A stretch of DNA of 62,208 nt. It comes from an uncultured Oxalobacteraceae bacterium (GTDB lineage Bacteria > Pseudomonadota > Gammaproteobacteria > Burkholderiales > Burkholderiaceae). Shown here piece by piece: positions 8,259 to 17,100 of the stretch; position 1 is the first letter of the stretch, and each line of letters starts with the position of its first letter. The notes below the pieces were generated by a model. That model searched no databases. It saw only the letters and a list, made by a program, of their open reading frames with translations, and was not told the DNA's origin. The translations under genes were made by a program, and so were the position numbers. The stretch lies in the NCBI GenBank assembly GCA_946480015.1, contig CAMLIL010000023.1, positions 1-62,208 of the forward strand, in the 5' to 3' direction.

Positions 8259-11200
8259 GGCTGCAGATACGCTCGGTGCGCCACAAGTTGCTGCTGCTGG
8301 TGCTGGCGACGAACCTGTGCGCACTGACATTGGCCGGCGTCAGCCTGCTGTGGCATGACCTGGGCGACAACCGCGACACCACGGTGCGCGAGCTGAGCTC
8401 GATTGCCGCCATCCTCGGGCAGGGCAGCGCGCTGGCGATCGAATTCGACGACGCCAAGGTAGCCGACGAAAACCTGGCGCTGCTGCGTGCCAACGACAAG
8501 ATCCTGACGGCGGCCATCTACAACGCCCGCGGCCAGCTGTTCGCCGAGTATCGGCGCGACGCGTCGGCGCTGGCCGCGCCGGCGCGCATGATGCCCGCCG
8601 ACGGTGCCGAATTCGGCGCCGGCGAGCTCACCGTGTACAAACGCATCGCGGACAAGGAAGGCGTGCGCGGCACCGTCTATTTGCGCGAGCGCTACGATCT
8701 TGGGGCCTGGCTGCGCGGCTATCTGGGCATCCTGACGGCGGTGCTGCTGGCCAGCCTGCTGCTCGGCCTGGGCTTGTCCTCGCTGCTGCAGCGTTGGATA
8801 TCGGGCCCGATCATGAGCGTCAGCGACATCGCGCGCCAGGTCATGCGCGAGCGCGACTACCGCCTGCGCGCCCCTCAAAACAGCGGGGACGAGGTCGGCC
8901 AGCTGGCCGACGCCTTCAACGGCATGCTGCAGACGCTGGAACACGAGATCGCCGAACGCGCCGCCGCCGAGACCGCGGTGCGGGCGCTGAACGCGGGACT
9001 GGAAGCGCACGTGGCCGCGCGCACCCGCGAGCTGCGGGTGGCCAACGCGGCACTGGAGACGCGTACCGTGGAGGCGGAGGCGGCCAACCGCGCCAAGGCC
9101 GACTTCCTGGCCAACATGAGCCACGAAATCCGCACGCCGATGAACGGCATACTGGGGCTGGCTTATCTGCTCGAGCAACGCCCTCTCGATGCCGACGCGG
9201 CCGACCTGGTGCGCAAGATCCGCAACGCCGGGCGCTCGCTGCACGCCATCATCAACGACATCCTGGACTTGTCCAAGATCGAGGCCGGGCGGCTGGAGAT
9301 CGAGCGGGTGCCGTTCGACCTGTCGGACGTGCTCGACAACCTCGCCAGCATCATGGCGGCCAGCGCCGGCGACAAGGATGTGGAATTGACGATCGCGCCG
9401 CCGCCGCGCATCGGCCAGCTGGTTGGCGACGCGCTGCGGCTGGAACAGGTGCTGATCAACCTGACCGGCAACGCCATCAAGTTCACCACGCATGGCGCCG
9501 TCAGCGTCGGCCTGACGCTGCTCGAACACGTCGGCAACCGCGCCGTGCTGCGCTTCGCCGTCATCGACACCGGCATCGGCATCGCCGCGGACAAGCTGCA
9601 GCACATTTTTTCGGCCTTCAGCCAGGCCGACACCTCGACCACGCGGCGCTACGGCGGCACCGGGCTGGGACTGACCATCTGCCGCTATCTGGTCGAGCAC
9701 ATGGGCGGCGAAATCGGCGTGACCAGCGTGCCGGGGCGCGGCAGCGAGTTCTGGTTCTCGATCCCCTTCGATTGCGTGGCGGACGGACAGATCGAACCGG
9801 CCGCGCTGAGCAACCTCGACGTGCTGGTGGTCGACGACAGCGCTATCTCGCGCGACAATATCGCCTTGATGGCGCGCGGACTGGGCTGGCGCGCCAGCCA
9901 GGCAGCTTCCGGCGCGCTGGCGCTCGAATGCGTGCAGCAGCGGCACATGGCGGCCGGCAGCTTCGACGCGCTGCTGCTGGACTGGCGGATGCCGGGAATG
10001 GACGGCATGGAACTGGCACGGCACTTCCGCCAAACCTATCCGGGCAATGCCCGGCCGGTACTCATGATGGTCACCGCCTATGCCCGCGAGCACTTGCTCA
10101 GGCAGCCGGATATCGAACTGGTCGACGGCATACTGACCAAGCCGGTGACCAGCTCCGGTCTGTACAACGCGATGGCGCGCGCGCTGCTGCGGCGCGGCGG
10201 CCACAGCGACAGCGCGCCTGAGGTGCCGGCCAGCATGCGCATCGCCGGCGTGCGGGTGCTGGTGACCGATGACAGCGACATCAACCGCGAGGTGGCCTCG
10301 CGCATCCTGAGTGCCGAGGGCGCCACCGTCAGCTTGGCCAGTAATGGACGCGAGGCGATTGAGTGGCTGCAGCTTCACCCGGACGCGGTCGACATCGTGC
10401 TGATGGACGTGCAAATGCCGGTGCTCGACGGCTATGAGGCGACGCGGCTGCTGCGCCAGTTGCCGGCCTGCGCCGGCCTGCCCGTCGTGGCGCTGACGGC
10501 CGGCGCCTTTCAGAGCCAGCAGGACGAGGCGCGCGCGGCCGGCATGGATGCGTTTGTCGCCAAGCCGTTCAATGTCGACGAACTGATGACCGTGGTCAGG
10601 CGCCTGGCACGCAAGGCACCGGCGCAGGTAGCCGCCGGCGCCGGCGCGGCGCCGCAGGGGACGATGGCGGCGCCCTTGGCGGGGCCTTTGCCCGGCATCG
10701 ACAGCGCGCGCGCGCTCAGGGTCTGGAAGGAGTGGGGGCCCTACAGCGCCATCCTCGGCCGTTTCGCCGCCGACTACGGCGACGTGGCCGACCGGCTGGC
10801 GGCGTCGGGGCCGGCCGGCATGGGCGCCCTGTGTCATCAATTGAAGGGTGTGGCGGGCAATCTGGCCCTGCCAGAGATCGCCCGGGTCGCGGTGGAACTG
10901 GAGAAGGCGGCCGCGCAGGGAGGCGACAGCGCCGCGCTGCTCGCGCAGTTGCGCAGCGCGCTCGCCACGGCGCTGGCATCGATCGCCGAGCTGGCCTCGC
11001 AGGTAGGCGAGCAGGTCGCCGCAGCGCCGGCGCCGCCGACGGCCGCGCTGACAACGACGCAATTACTGACCGGGCTGCTGGCCTGTCTGGACCAGGACCG
11101 CCCCGACGCCGCGGCGCCCTTGCTGGCCGCGCTGGCGCCGAGGCTGCCGGCCGGCGCGATCTCCGCCGTGCGTTCGTGTCTGGATGACTTCGATTTCCGC

Positions 11201-11266
11201 GGTGCCGAGGCGGAGGTGCGTGCACTGATGGCCGCCCCCCAGGCCGGCGCGGGGGAAGGGCGATGA
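8255..11266 (+). CDS. CHASE8 hybrid sensor histidine kinase with two receivers and Hpt
   Basis: 1003 residues. Order: membrane segment (about 12-32), periplasmic CHASE8 domain (about 40-150, with ILGQGSALAIEFDDAKVADE), second membrane segment (about 155-180), HAMP, coiled coil, HisKA (NMSHEIRTPMNG, His about 290), and HATPase_c (N box NLTGNAIKF, DTGIGIA, GGTGLGLT). Next come REC1 (about 521-640, DWRMPGMDG), REC2 (about 665-785, MDVQMPVLDG) and Hpt (CHQLKGVAGN, His about 861). All phospho-acceptors and the receiver Lys (TKP, KPF) are present, so a full His-Asp-His relay is possible. A strong GGGAGGA precedes the ATG, which overlaps the YfiR stop. CHASE8 is the sensor fold of YfiN, which supports control by YfiR from the periplasm. 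Its Hpt domain would hand phosphate to the next gene product. Confidence 0.93.
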   Translation: MRLQIRSVRHKLLLLVLATNLCALTLAGVSLLWHDLGDNRDTTVRELSSIAAILGQGSALAIEFDDAKVADENLALLRANDKILTAAIYNARGQLFAEYRRDASALAAPARMMPADGAEFGAGELTVYKRIADKEGVRGTVYLRERYDLGAWLRGYLGILTAVLLASLLLGLGLSSLLQRWISGPIMSVSDIARQVMRERDYRLRAPQNSGDEVGQLADAFNGMLQTLEHEIAERAAAETAVRALNAGLEAHVAARTRELRVANAALETRTVEAEAANRAKADFLANMSHEIRTPMNGILGLAYLLEQRPLDADAADLVRKIRNAGRSLHAIINDILDLSKIEAGRLEIERVPFDLSDVLDNLASIMAASAGDKDVELTIAPPPRIGQLVGDALRLEQVLINLTGNAIKFTTHGAVSVGLTLLEHVGNRAVLRFAVIDTGIGIAADKLQHIFSAFSQADTSTTRRYGGTGLGLTICRYLVEHMGGEIGVTSVPGRGSEFWFSIPFDCVADGQIEPAALSNLDVLVVDDSAISRDNIALMARGLGWRASQAASGALALECVQQRHMAAGSFDALLLDWRMPGMDGMELARHFRQTYPGNARPVLMMVTAYAREHLLRQPDIELVDGILTKPVTSSGLYNAMARALLRRGGHSDSAPEVPASMRIAGVRVLVTDDSDINREVASRILSAEGATVSLASNGREAIEWLQLHPDAVDIVLMDVQMPVLDGYEATRLLRQLPACAGLPVVALTAGAFQSQQDEARAAGMDAFVAKPFNVDELMTVVRRLARKAPAQVAAGAGAAPQGTMAAPLAGPLPGIDSARALRVWKEWGPYSAILGRFAADYGDVADRLAASGPAGMGALCHQLKGVAGNLALPEIARVAVELEKAAAQGGDSAALLAQLRSALATALASIAELASQVGEQVAAAPAPPTAALTTTQLLTGLLACLDQDRPDAAAPLLAALAPRLPAGAISAVRSCLDDFDFRGAEAEVRALMAAPQAGAGEGR

Positions 11267-13905
11267 CCGGTCCCATCCTCATCATCGACGACGAGCCGGG
11301 CAATCTGGCCACGCTGCGGGAGATCCTCGGACCAGACCACTTGCTGGCGTTCGCGCGCAATGGCGCCGACGGTCTGGCGGCGGCGCGCAAGCACCGTCCG
11401 TCCCTGATCCTGCTGGACGTGCAGATGCCCGACATGGATGGCTACACCGTCTGCCGCCAGCTCAAGGCGCAAGCGGACACCAGCGACATACCGGTGATTT
11501 TCATCTCGGCCATGAGCGAGGTCGGCGACGAGGCCGCCGGCTTCGCCTGCGGCGCCGTCGACTACATCATCAAGCCGGTGTCGCCCGCGCTGGTGCAGGC
11601 GCGCGTGCGCACCCACCTGTCGCTGGTCAACGCCAACCGGCTCGCCCATTACGTGCAGGAACTTGAATTGCACCAGCGGAAAATCGCCCGGCTCAGCCGC
11701 ATCAAGACCGTCCTCAGCGGCATCAACTGGGCCATCATCCGTATCCGCGACCGTGCTGCGCTGTACAACGAGGCCTGCCGCATCGCCGCCGAGGATGGTG
11801 GTTTCGGCACCGCCTGGATCGCGTTGCGCGACGGCGGCGGCGGCATGCAGGCCGCCGCCTGGCGCGGCACCAGTCCGGAGCGGCTCGACCAGCTGCTGCG
11901 GACGATGGCGCTCGAGCCCAACGATGAAATCAGCATTCCACGCCGGGCGCTGGCGCATGCGCGGGCAGTCTGCTGCAACGACCTGAGCGCGCCGGAGCAG
12001 GGCGGGGCCGCTTGCAGCGACGCGCGCGAACACGGTTTCCTGTCGCTGATGGCGCTGCCGCTGAGGCTGGGCACGGCGGTGGCCGGCGTGATGGTGTTGT
12101 ACGCGCGCGACGCCGGCTATTTCGACGCCGAGGAAATGGCGCTGCTGGCCGACCTGGCCGGCGACATCTCGTTTGCCATGGAATACATCGCGCAGGAAGA
12201 GCGCGTCAACTACCTGTCTTACTACGACGCGGTGACCGGGCTGCCGAACCAGGCGCTGTTCCACGACCGGCTGGGCCAGATCATCCAGTCCAGCAAGCAC
12301 GAGGGTGGCCATGCCTTCGTCTGCATGATCAATCTGGACCGCTTCAAGCGTATCAACGACGCGCTCGGTTCGCGGACCGGGGATCAGGTGCTGCGCACAG
12401 TCGCGCAGCGCCTGCTCAACGGCCTGGGCCGGCCATGCACGGTGGCGCGGCTGGCTGGCGACACCTTCGTCATCGCGGGCGCGTGCGGCGCCAGCGAGAA
12501 TCTGCTGCCGGTGATCGAGCACGCGGGCGAGTTGATCGGACAACCCATGCAGTTGGCCGGCAACGAGATCCACCTGAGCGTGCACGGCGGCATCGCCAGC
12601 TATCCGCGCGACGGCGCCGAGGCCGAGGTGCTGTTCCAGCACGCCGAGGCGGCGCTGAAGCAGGCCAAGTCCGGCGGCCGGCGGCTGTCGTTCTATTCGC
12701 CCGAGCTCAACGCCGCGATGGTCGCCAAGCTCGAGCTCGAAACCATGCTGCGCCGGGCCAGCGAGCAGTGCCAGTTCGTCATGCACTACCAGCCGAAGGT
12801 CGACCTGCGGACCGGCCGCATCGCCGGCGCGGAAGCGCTGATACGCTGGATCCATCCGGTACTCGGCATGGTCTCGCCGGCGCAGTTCATACCGCTGGCC
12901 GAGGAGAGCGGTTTAATCCTTGACATCGGCGCCTGGGTGATCGCCAACGTCTGCGCCCAGCAGGCCGAGTGGGTGGCGGCCGGCGTGCCGGTGGTGCCGG
13001 TGGCGCTGAACCTGTCGGCTCTGCAATTCGGTCAGGGCGACCTCGCCACGCAGGTGGCCAATTGCCTGGAGACGCATGAACTGAGCAGCAATCTGATTGA
13101 GCTGGAGCTGACCGAGTCGCTGGTGATGCACGATCCGGCCAGCGCGGAAAACACCATGCAGCAATTGCGCGCGCTCGGGCTGCATCTGTCGCTGGACGAC
13201 TTCGGCACCGGCTATTCCTCGCTCGCCCACCTGAAACGCTTTCCGTTCAACAGCGTCAAGATCGATCGCGCGTTCATCACCGACATCACGACCAATCCCG
13301 ACGACGCGGCCATCGCCTCGGCCATCATCGCGATGTCGCACAATCTGCGCATGCTGGTCATCGCTGAAGGGGTGGAAACGGCGGCCCAGCTGGAACAACT
13401 GCGCGCCAAGGGTTGCGACCAAATCCAGGGCTATTACTTCAGCCCGGCGGTGCCGGCGGCGGCGTTCGAGGCCATGCTGCGTGCCGATACCCATATCGAC
13501 CTGGCAGGCACGGCGGACAGGCAGGAGCGAACCCTGTTGATCGTCGACAATGAGGCGTCGCTGGTGGCCGCCGTCAAGCGGGCCTTGCGTTCCGAAGGGT
13601 ATCGCATCGTCACCGCGGGTAGCGCGGAAGAGGCGCTCGATGTGCTGGCGCGCACGCCAGTGCAGGTGATTTTGTGCGAGCACCGGCTTGCGGGCATGAA
13701 CGGCCCGCAGTTCCTGGCGATCGCGTCGCGGCTGTATCCCGACACCATGCGCTTGATATTGAGCGGCTATACCGAGCTGGAGTCGGTGCTAAACGCGGTC
13801 AATTGCGGTGAAATCTACCGCTTCCTGACCAAGCCCTGGGACGATGTGCAGTTGCGACAAAATATACGGGACGCGTTCAAGCGGTTTCAGGCGACGCCGG
13901 TCTGA
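11263..13905 (+). CDS. REC-GAF-GGDEF(degenerate)-EAL-REC response regulator
   Basis: 880 residues, starting in an ATGA overlap with the kinase. N-terminal receiver (IIDDEPGN, phospho-acceptor in LLDVQMPDMDG), GAF domain (about 165-300), a GGDEF domain whose signature is degraded to AGDTF and lacks an RxxD I-site, and an EAL domain with an intact core (GAEALIRW about residue 522, ELTESLVM, LDDFGTGYSS about 645). A second, C-terminal receiver-like domain follows (about 755-875). There the phospho-acceptor position is Glu (CEHRLAGMNG, about residue 806) and the acidic pair reads VDNE, while the conserved TKPWDD is kept, so it is probably a pseudo-receiver. The intact EAL motifs point to c-di-GMP hydrolysis as the output; the GGDEF may bind GTP as an allosteric domain. 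Phosphate probably reaches the N-terminal receiver from the hybrid kinase. Confidence 0.92.
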   Translation: MTGPILIIDDEPGNLATLREILGPDHLLAFARNGADGLAAARKHRPSLILLDVQMPDMDGYTVCRQLKAQADTSDIPVIFISAMSEVGDEAAGFACGAVDYIIKPVSPALVQARVRTHLSLVNANRLAHYVQELELHQRKIARLSRIKTVLSGINWAIIRIRDRAALYNEACRIAAEDGGFGTAWIALRDGGGGMQAAAWRGTSPERLDQLLRTMALEPNDEISIPRRALAHARAVCCNDLSAPEQGGAACSDAREHGFLSLMALPLRLGTAVAGVMVLYARDAGYFDAEEMALLADLAGDISFAMEYIAQEERVNYLSYYDAVTGLPNQALFHDRLGQIIQSSKHEGGHAFVCMINLDRFKRINDALGSRTGDQVLRTVAQRLLNGLGRPCTVARLAGDTFVIAGACGASENLLPVIEHAGELIGQPMQLAGNEIHLSVHGGIASYPRDGAEAEVLFQHAEAALKQAKSGGRRLSFYSPELNAAMVAKLELETMLRRASEQCQFVMHYQPKVDLRTGRIAGAEALIRWIHPVLGMVSPAQFIPLAEESGLILDIGAWVIANVCAQQAEWVAAGVPVVPVALNLSALQFGQGDLATQVANCLETHELSSNLIELELTESLVMHDPASAENTMQQLRALGLHLSLDDFGTGYSSLAHLKRFPFNSVKIDRAFITDITTNPDDAAIASAIIAMSHNLRMLVIAEGVETAAQLEQLRAKGCDQIQGYYFSPAVPAAAFEAMLRADTHIDLAGTADRQERTLLIVDNEASLVAAVKRALRSEGYRIVTAGSAEEALDVLARTPVQVILCEHRLAGMNGPQFLAIASRLYPDTMRLILSGYTELESVLNAVNCGEIYRFLTKPWDDVQLRQNIRDAFKRFQATPV

Positions 13906-13996
13906 GCGTAGGGCCACAGAGGAGACCCGGCCTAGCGAACGCGCTCGTCTGGCGACTCATGCTAATGTCAAAGTTTCATCAGCAGGAGCGCCCGCC

Positions 13997-14161
13997 ATGC
14001 ACCCAGTTCCCGTCGAGTTCCACCGCGCGCCCGACCCCGTGCCGGTCGATGAACCTCTCAAGGACCCGTTCGACAATCCCCATCCGCACCATCCTCCCGT
14101 GCAGCTGCCGGACGCCGACGCCGACCCGGTGCCGGACCATAAGCCGCAACTGATGCACTAA
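13997..14161 (+). CDS. Small Pro/Asp/His-rich protein (54 aa)
   Basis: A 54-codon frame is preceded by a good ribosome site (AGGAG, about 8 nt before the ATG). The product is rich in Pro, Asp and His (DPVPVDEP, NPHPHHPPVQLPDADADP), with no hydrophobic segment and no Cys, so it is probably soluble and disordered. Its TAA overlaps by two bases the TAG of the convergent tamB gene. No family recognised. A second Pro-rich small protein with an excellent ribosome site lies at 23602-23820. Confidence 0.6.
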   Translation: MHPVPVEFHRAPDPVPVDEPLKDPFDNPHPHHPPVQLPDADADPVPDHKPQLMH

Positions 14162-17100
14162 TCGAACGCCCAGGAATACAGCACGTCGAGCGCGGTATTG
14201 GTCCCGGTCTGGAACTGCAGGGTCACGCGCGGATTGAGTTTGTAGCGCAGCTTGACCAGGCTCGATGCGGTGGTCGCACCCTGTTCGAAACTGAGGTAGG
14301 CGCGCGACGAAATGCGTTTGCCGACCGTGACCACGGTGCTTTCCAGTCCCTTGGCCTGCGACAGGCCCAGTTCGTCCAGGCCGAGCGCATTGGCCACGCG
14401 CGACTGGAAGCCGCCGCCTTTGCCCGGGCCGCCCAGCAGCGCGCCGGCGGCCGCGCTGAGGACGCTGGCCTCGTTGCCCGAGGTGCCTTCCATGCCGTGG
14501 CCGAGCACCAGCCATGACAGCTTTTCGCTGTCGGGCACAGTCGGCGTGGAGACCAGCTTGGCCACCGGCGCCAGCGCCGTGCCGCGCACCTGCACGCCGG
14601 CTTCCACATTGGTTTCGGTGAGCTGCTCGCCTTCGGGGCGCTTGCGCAGCGCCAGGATGTTCAGCGATGGATTGTCGTACGGGCCGCTGAAGGTCAGCAC
14701 GCCGCGTTCGATGGTCAGGTTCTGGCCGTAGGCCTTGTAGGTGCCGTTGACGACGCGGATGGCGCCGTTCACGCGCGGCGCCTGCCCGCCCGCGGTGCGC
14801 ACGTGCAGGATGCCGTTCAGCTCCGCGTCGATGCCCATGCCGCGCAGGCGGAAGGCGTCGCCCAGGTCGGCTTCCAGATCGACCGCCAGCGGCGTGCCGG
14901 TCTTCTCGCGCGCGGGCGCCGCGGCGCTGGTGCGGCCCAGGACGATCACGTCGTCCGAGATGGTCGGCCGTTCCAGCGGCGCCAGTTCGATCAGCGCGCG
15001 GTCGGCGCGGAATTTGCCCTCCAGGGAGAAGCGTTTGGCGTCGCGCACCAGCGTACTCTGGCCGCTGACGACCACGGTGCGGTCGGGCCGCGACAGCACT
15101 TCCAGCTTGTTGGCCACCAGTTTGAGCTGCATGTTCGCTTCGCCGCCGGAGAAGCGCACCGCACCGTCGGCTATGGCGTTGCCCTGGTTGCCGTCGAAGG
15201 ACAGGCGTTGCAGGACCAGCTGGTCGCCCGCGAGCCGGGCGCGCAGCTGGCCGTTGCGCAGCTTGACGCCCTGGTCGGTCCAGCGCACCGCCAGCTTGTC
15301 GCCGTTGATGTTGCCGTTCAGGGTAGGCGCGCCGACCGTGCCGGCACCGGTCACGTCCAGCTTGAGCGCGCCATCGAGCTCCAGGCCGGGCAGCTCGGCC
15401 AGCGGCGCGAGCCAGGCGATGGAACCCATGTCGGCGCTGGCGGTGAGCTTGAGCGGGCTGGCGTTGCCGAGCCGGCCATCGAGCATGGCCGCGGTGGCGT
15501 CCACCTGTGCGGTGCCGGCGCGAGCGCCGTCGATCCGGGCCTGCATGCGCAGGGCGCCGCCGGCCACGTCGGCGCGCAGGTCCAGTGTGCGCAAGCCCAG
15601 CACCACCGGCACGTCGACCCCGGCGATGAGGTCGCCGCGTTCGCGGAATACGTGCACCATGCCTTTCAGGATGGGCGCGGCGCCGGCCGCAGGCGCGGCC
15701 TGCAGGTCGAGCTCCCACTGGCCGCCCAGCGCCAGGTCGCCGCGCATGGTGTCGGCGATCGCCGGCGAGAACTGCGCCAGGTACTGCAGCGGCACGCCGG
15801 CGGCCACGCCTTTGCTGGTCCAGCGTGGCCCGTTCTTGTCGAGCGACTGGATGTTAACGCTGCCGTTGGGCAGGGCGATGACGGCATTGCCCAGCGCGAG
15901 CTGCTGCGGCCTGGCCAGGCCCATGACTCCACTGCCGGGAGCGCCAGTCACCTTCAGCGCGACCGGTGCCTGCAGGGTGAAGCCGTAGCGGCCCTTGTTC
16001 TGCAAGGTGCCGATGGTGCCGCTCCAGCTGCTGCCGTTCCAGCCGCCGCGCACCTCGGCCACGGTGTCGATGGCTTCGCCGCGGGCGCTAAAGTGAATGG
16101 CGTGATCGGCGCGGGTGCCGCTCGAATGCAGGCGCGCAGCGGCCAGTCCGGGTTCGTCGGCCAGCGCGTAACCGGTCAGCTCGATGTCGGCCACCAGCGG
16201 GTCGGCGCCGCCCTGCCCGGCGCCGAGATTGACGCTGGCGCGCAGCGCGTTGATCTTGTGGCGGCCCGGCAGCTTGAGTTTGGCGCCGTCCAGGGTGGCC
16301 GTCAGCGACGGTGCTTCGACGGTGCCGGTCAGGGTGCCGCTGCCGCGCAGCGCGCCGCCGAAGTCGGGGCCGAATGCCTGCAGCTGGGGCGCGTCGATGC
16401 GCCAGTCGAGCCGGTCGGCGCGCAGGCCGTAGCCGCCTTTTGCCGCGACCAGGTTGAGGCCGACGTGCAGGTCGACGTCGGTGTCCGCGATGTGCCGGCT
16501 GTCGGCGCTCAGTTTGGCGTGGCCCCACAGCGGCGCGTTCGACAGCGTCGAGGGGGCCAGCGCCACGTTCATGGCGCCGCGCCATGCCGCGCCCAGGCGG
16601 CCGTTGACGTCGAACTCGCCGTTGACGTCGCCCGCCATGGGCGAGCCGAAGGCGGCCGGGTTGAGCGCCCTGGCGGTGCCGCTGGCCTTGATGTCGACGG
16701 CGTGCGCGGGGCCCATGGCCGCTTCGCCGCTGACATGCAGCGCGCCCTTGTTGCTGGCGCGGGCGGCCTTGGCCCAGCCGAGTCCTTTGGCGTCGGCCGC
16801 AAAGGTGGTGCGCGGCTGCGCCATGGTGCCGCTGACGACACCGCTGGCGCTTACGCTGCCATACAGGTCGGCGCGCGCCAGCGACAGGTCGCGGCCGTCG
16901 ACCTGCCACAGCAGCCGTTCGCCCGGCAGGCCGAAGGCGCCGCGGATATCGGCGCTGTTCTTGCCGAGCGCCAGAGTGGCGGCCAGGTTGCTGACGTGCC
17001 TGGCGTCGGCGTTGAGCTTGCCCTGGCCCGATAGCGGCTGGTTGAACAGGCGGCTGGGCTGGAGCGCGAAGTCGGCGGCCACCCGCCAGTCCGGCACCAG

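Noticed and set aside
7820..11062. A 1080-codon open frame on the minus strand opposite the kinase genes
   Set aside because: It is the antisense frame of GC-rich genes with clear domains on the plus strand; its translation is low-complexity His/Gln/Arg/Ala with no domain. The same holds for long antisense frames at 2956-5496, 32170-35799 and 10837-12855.
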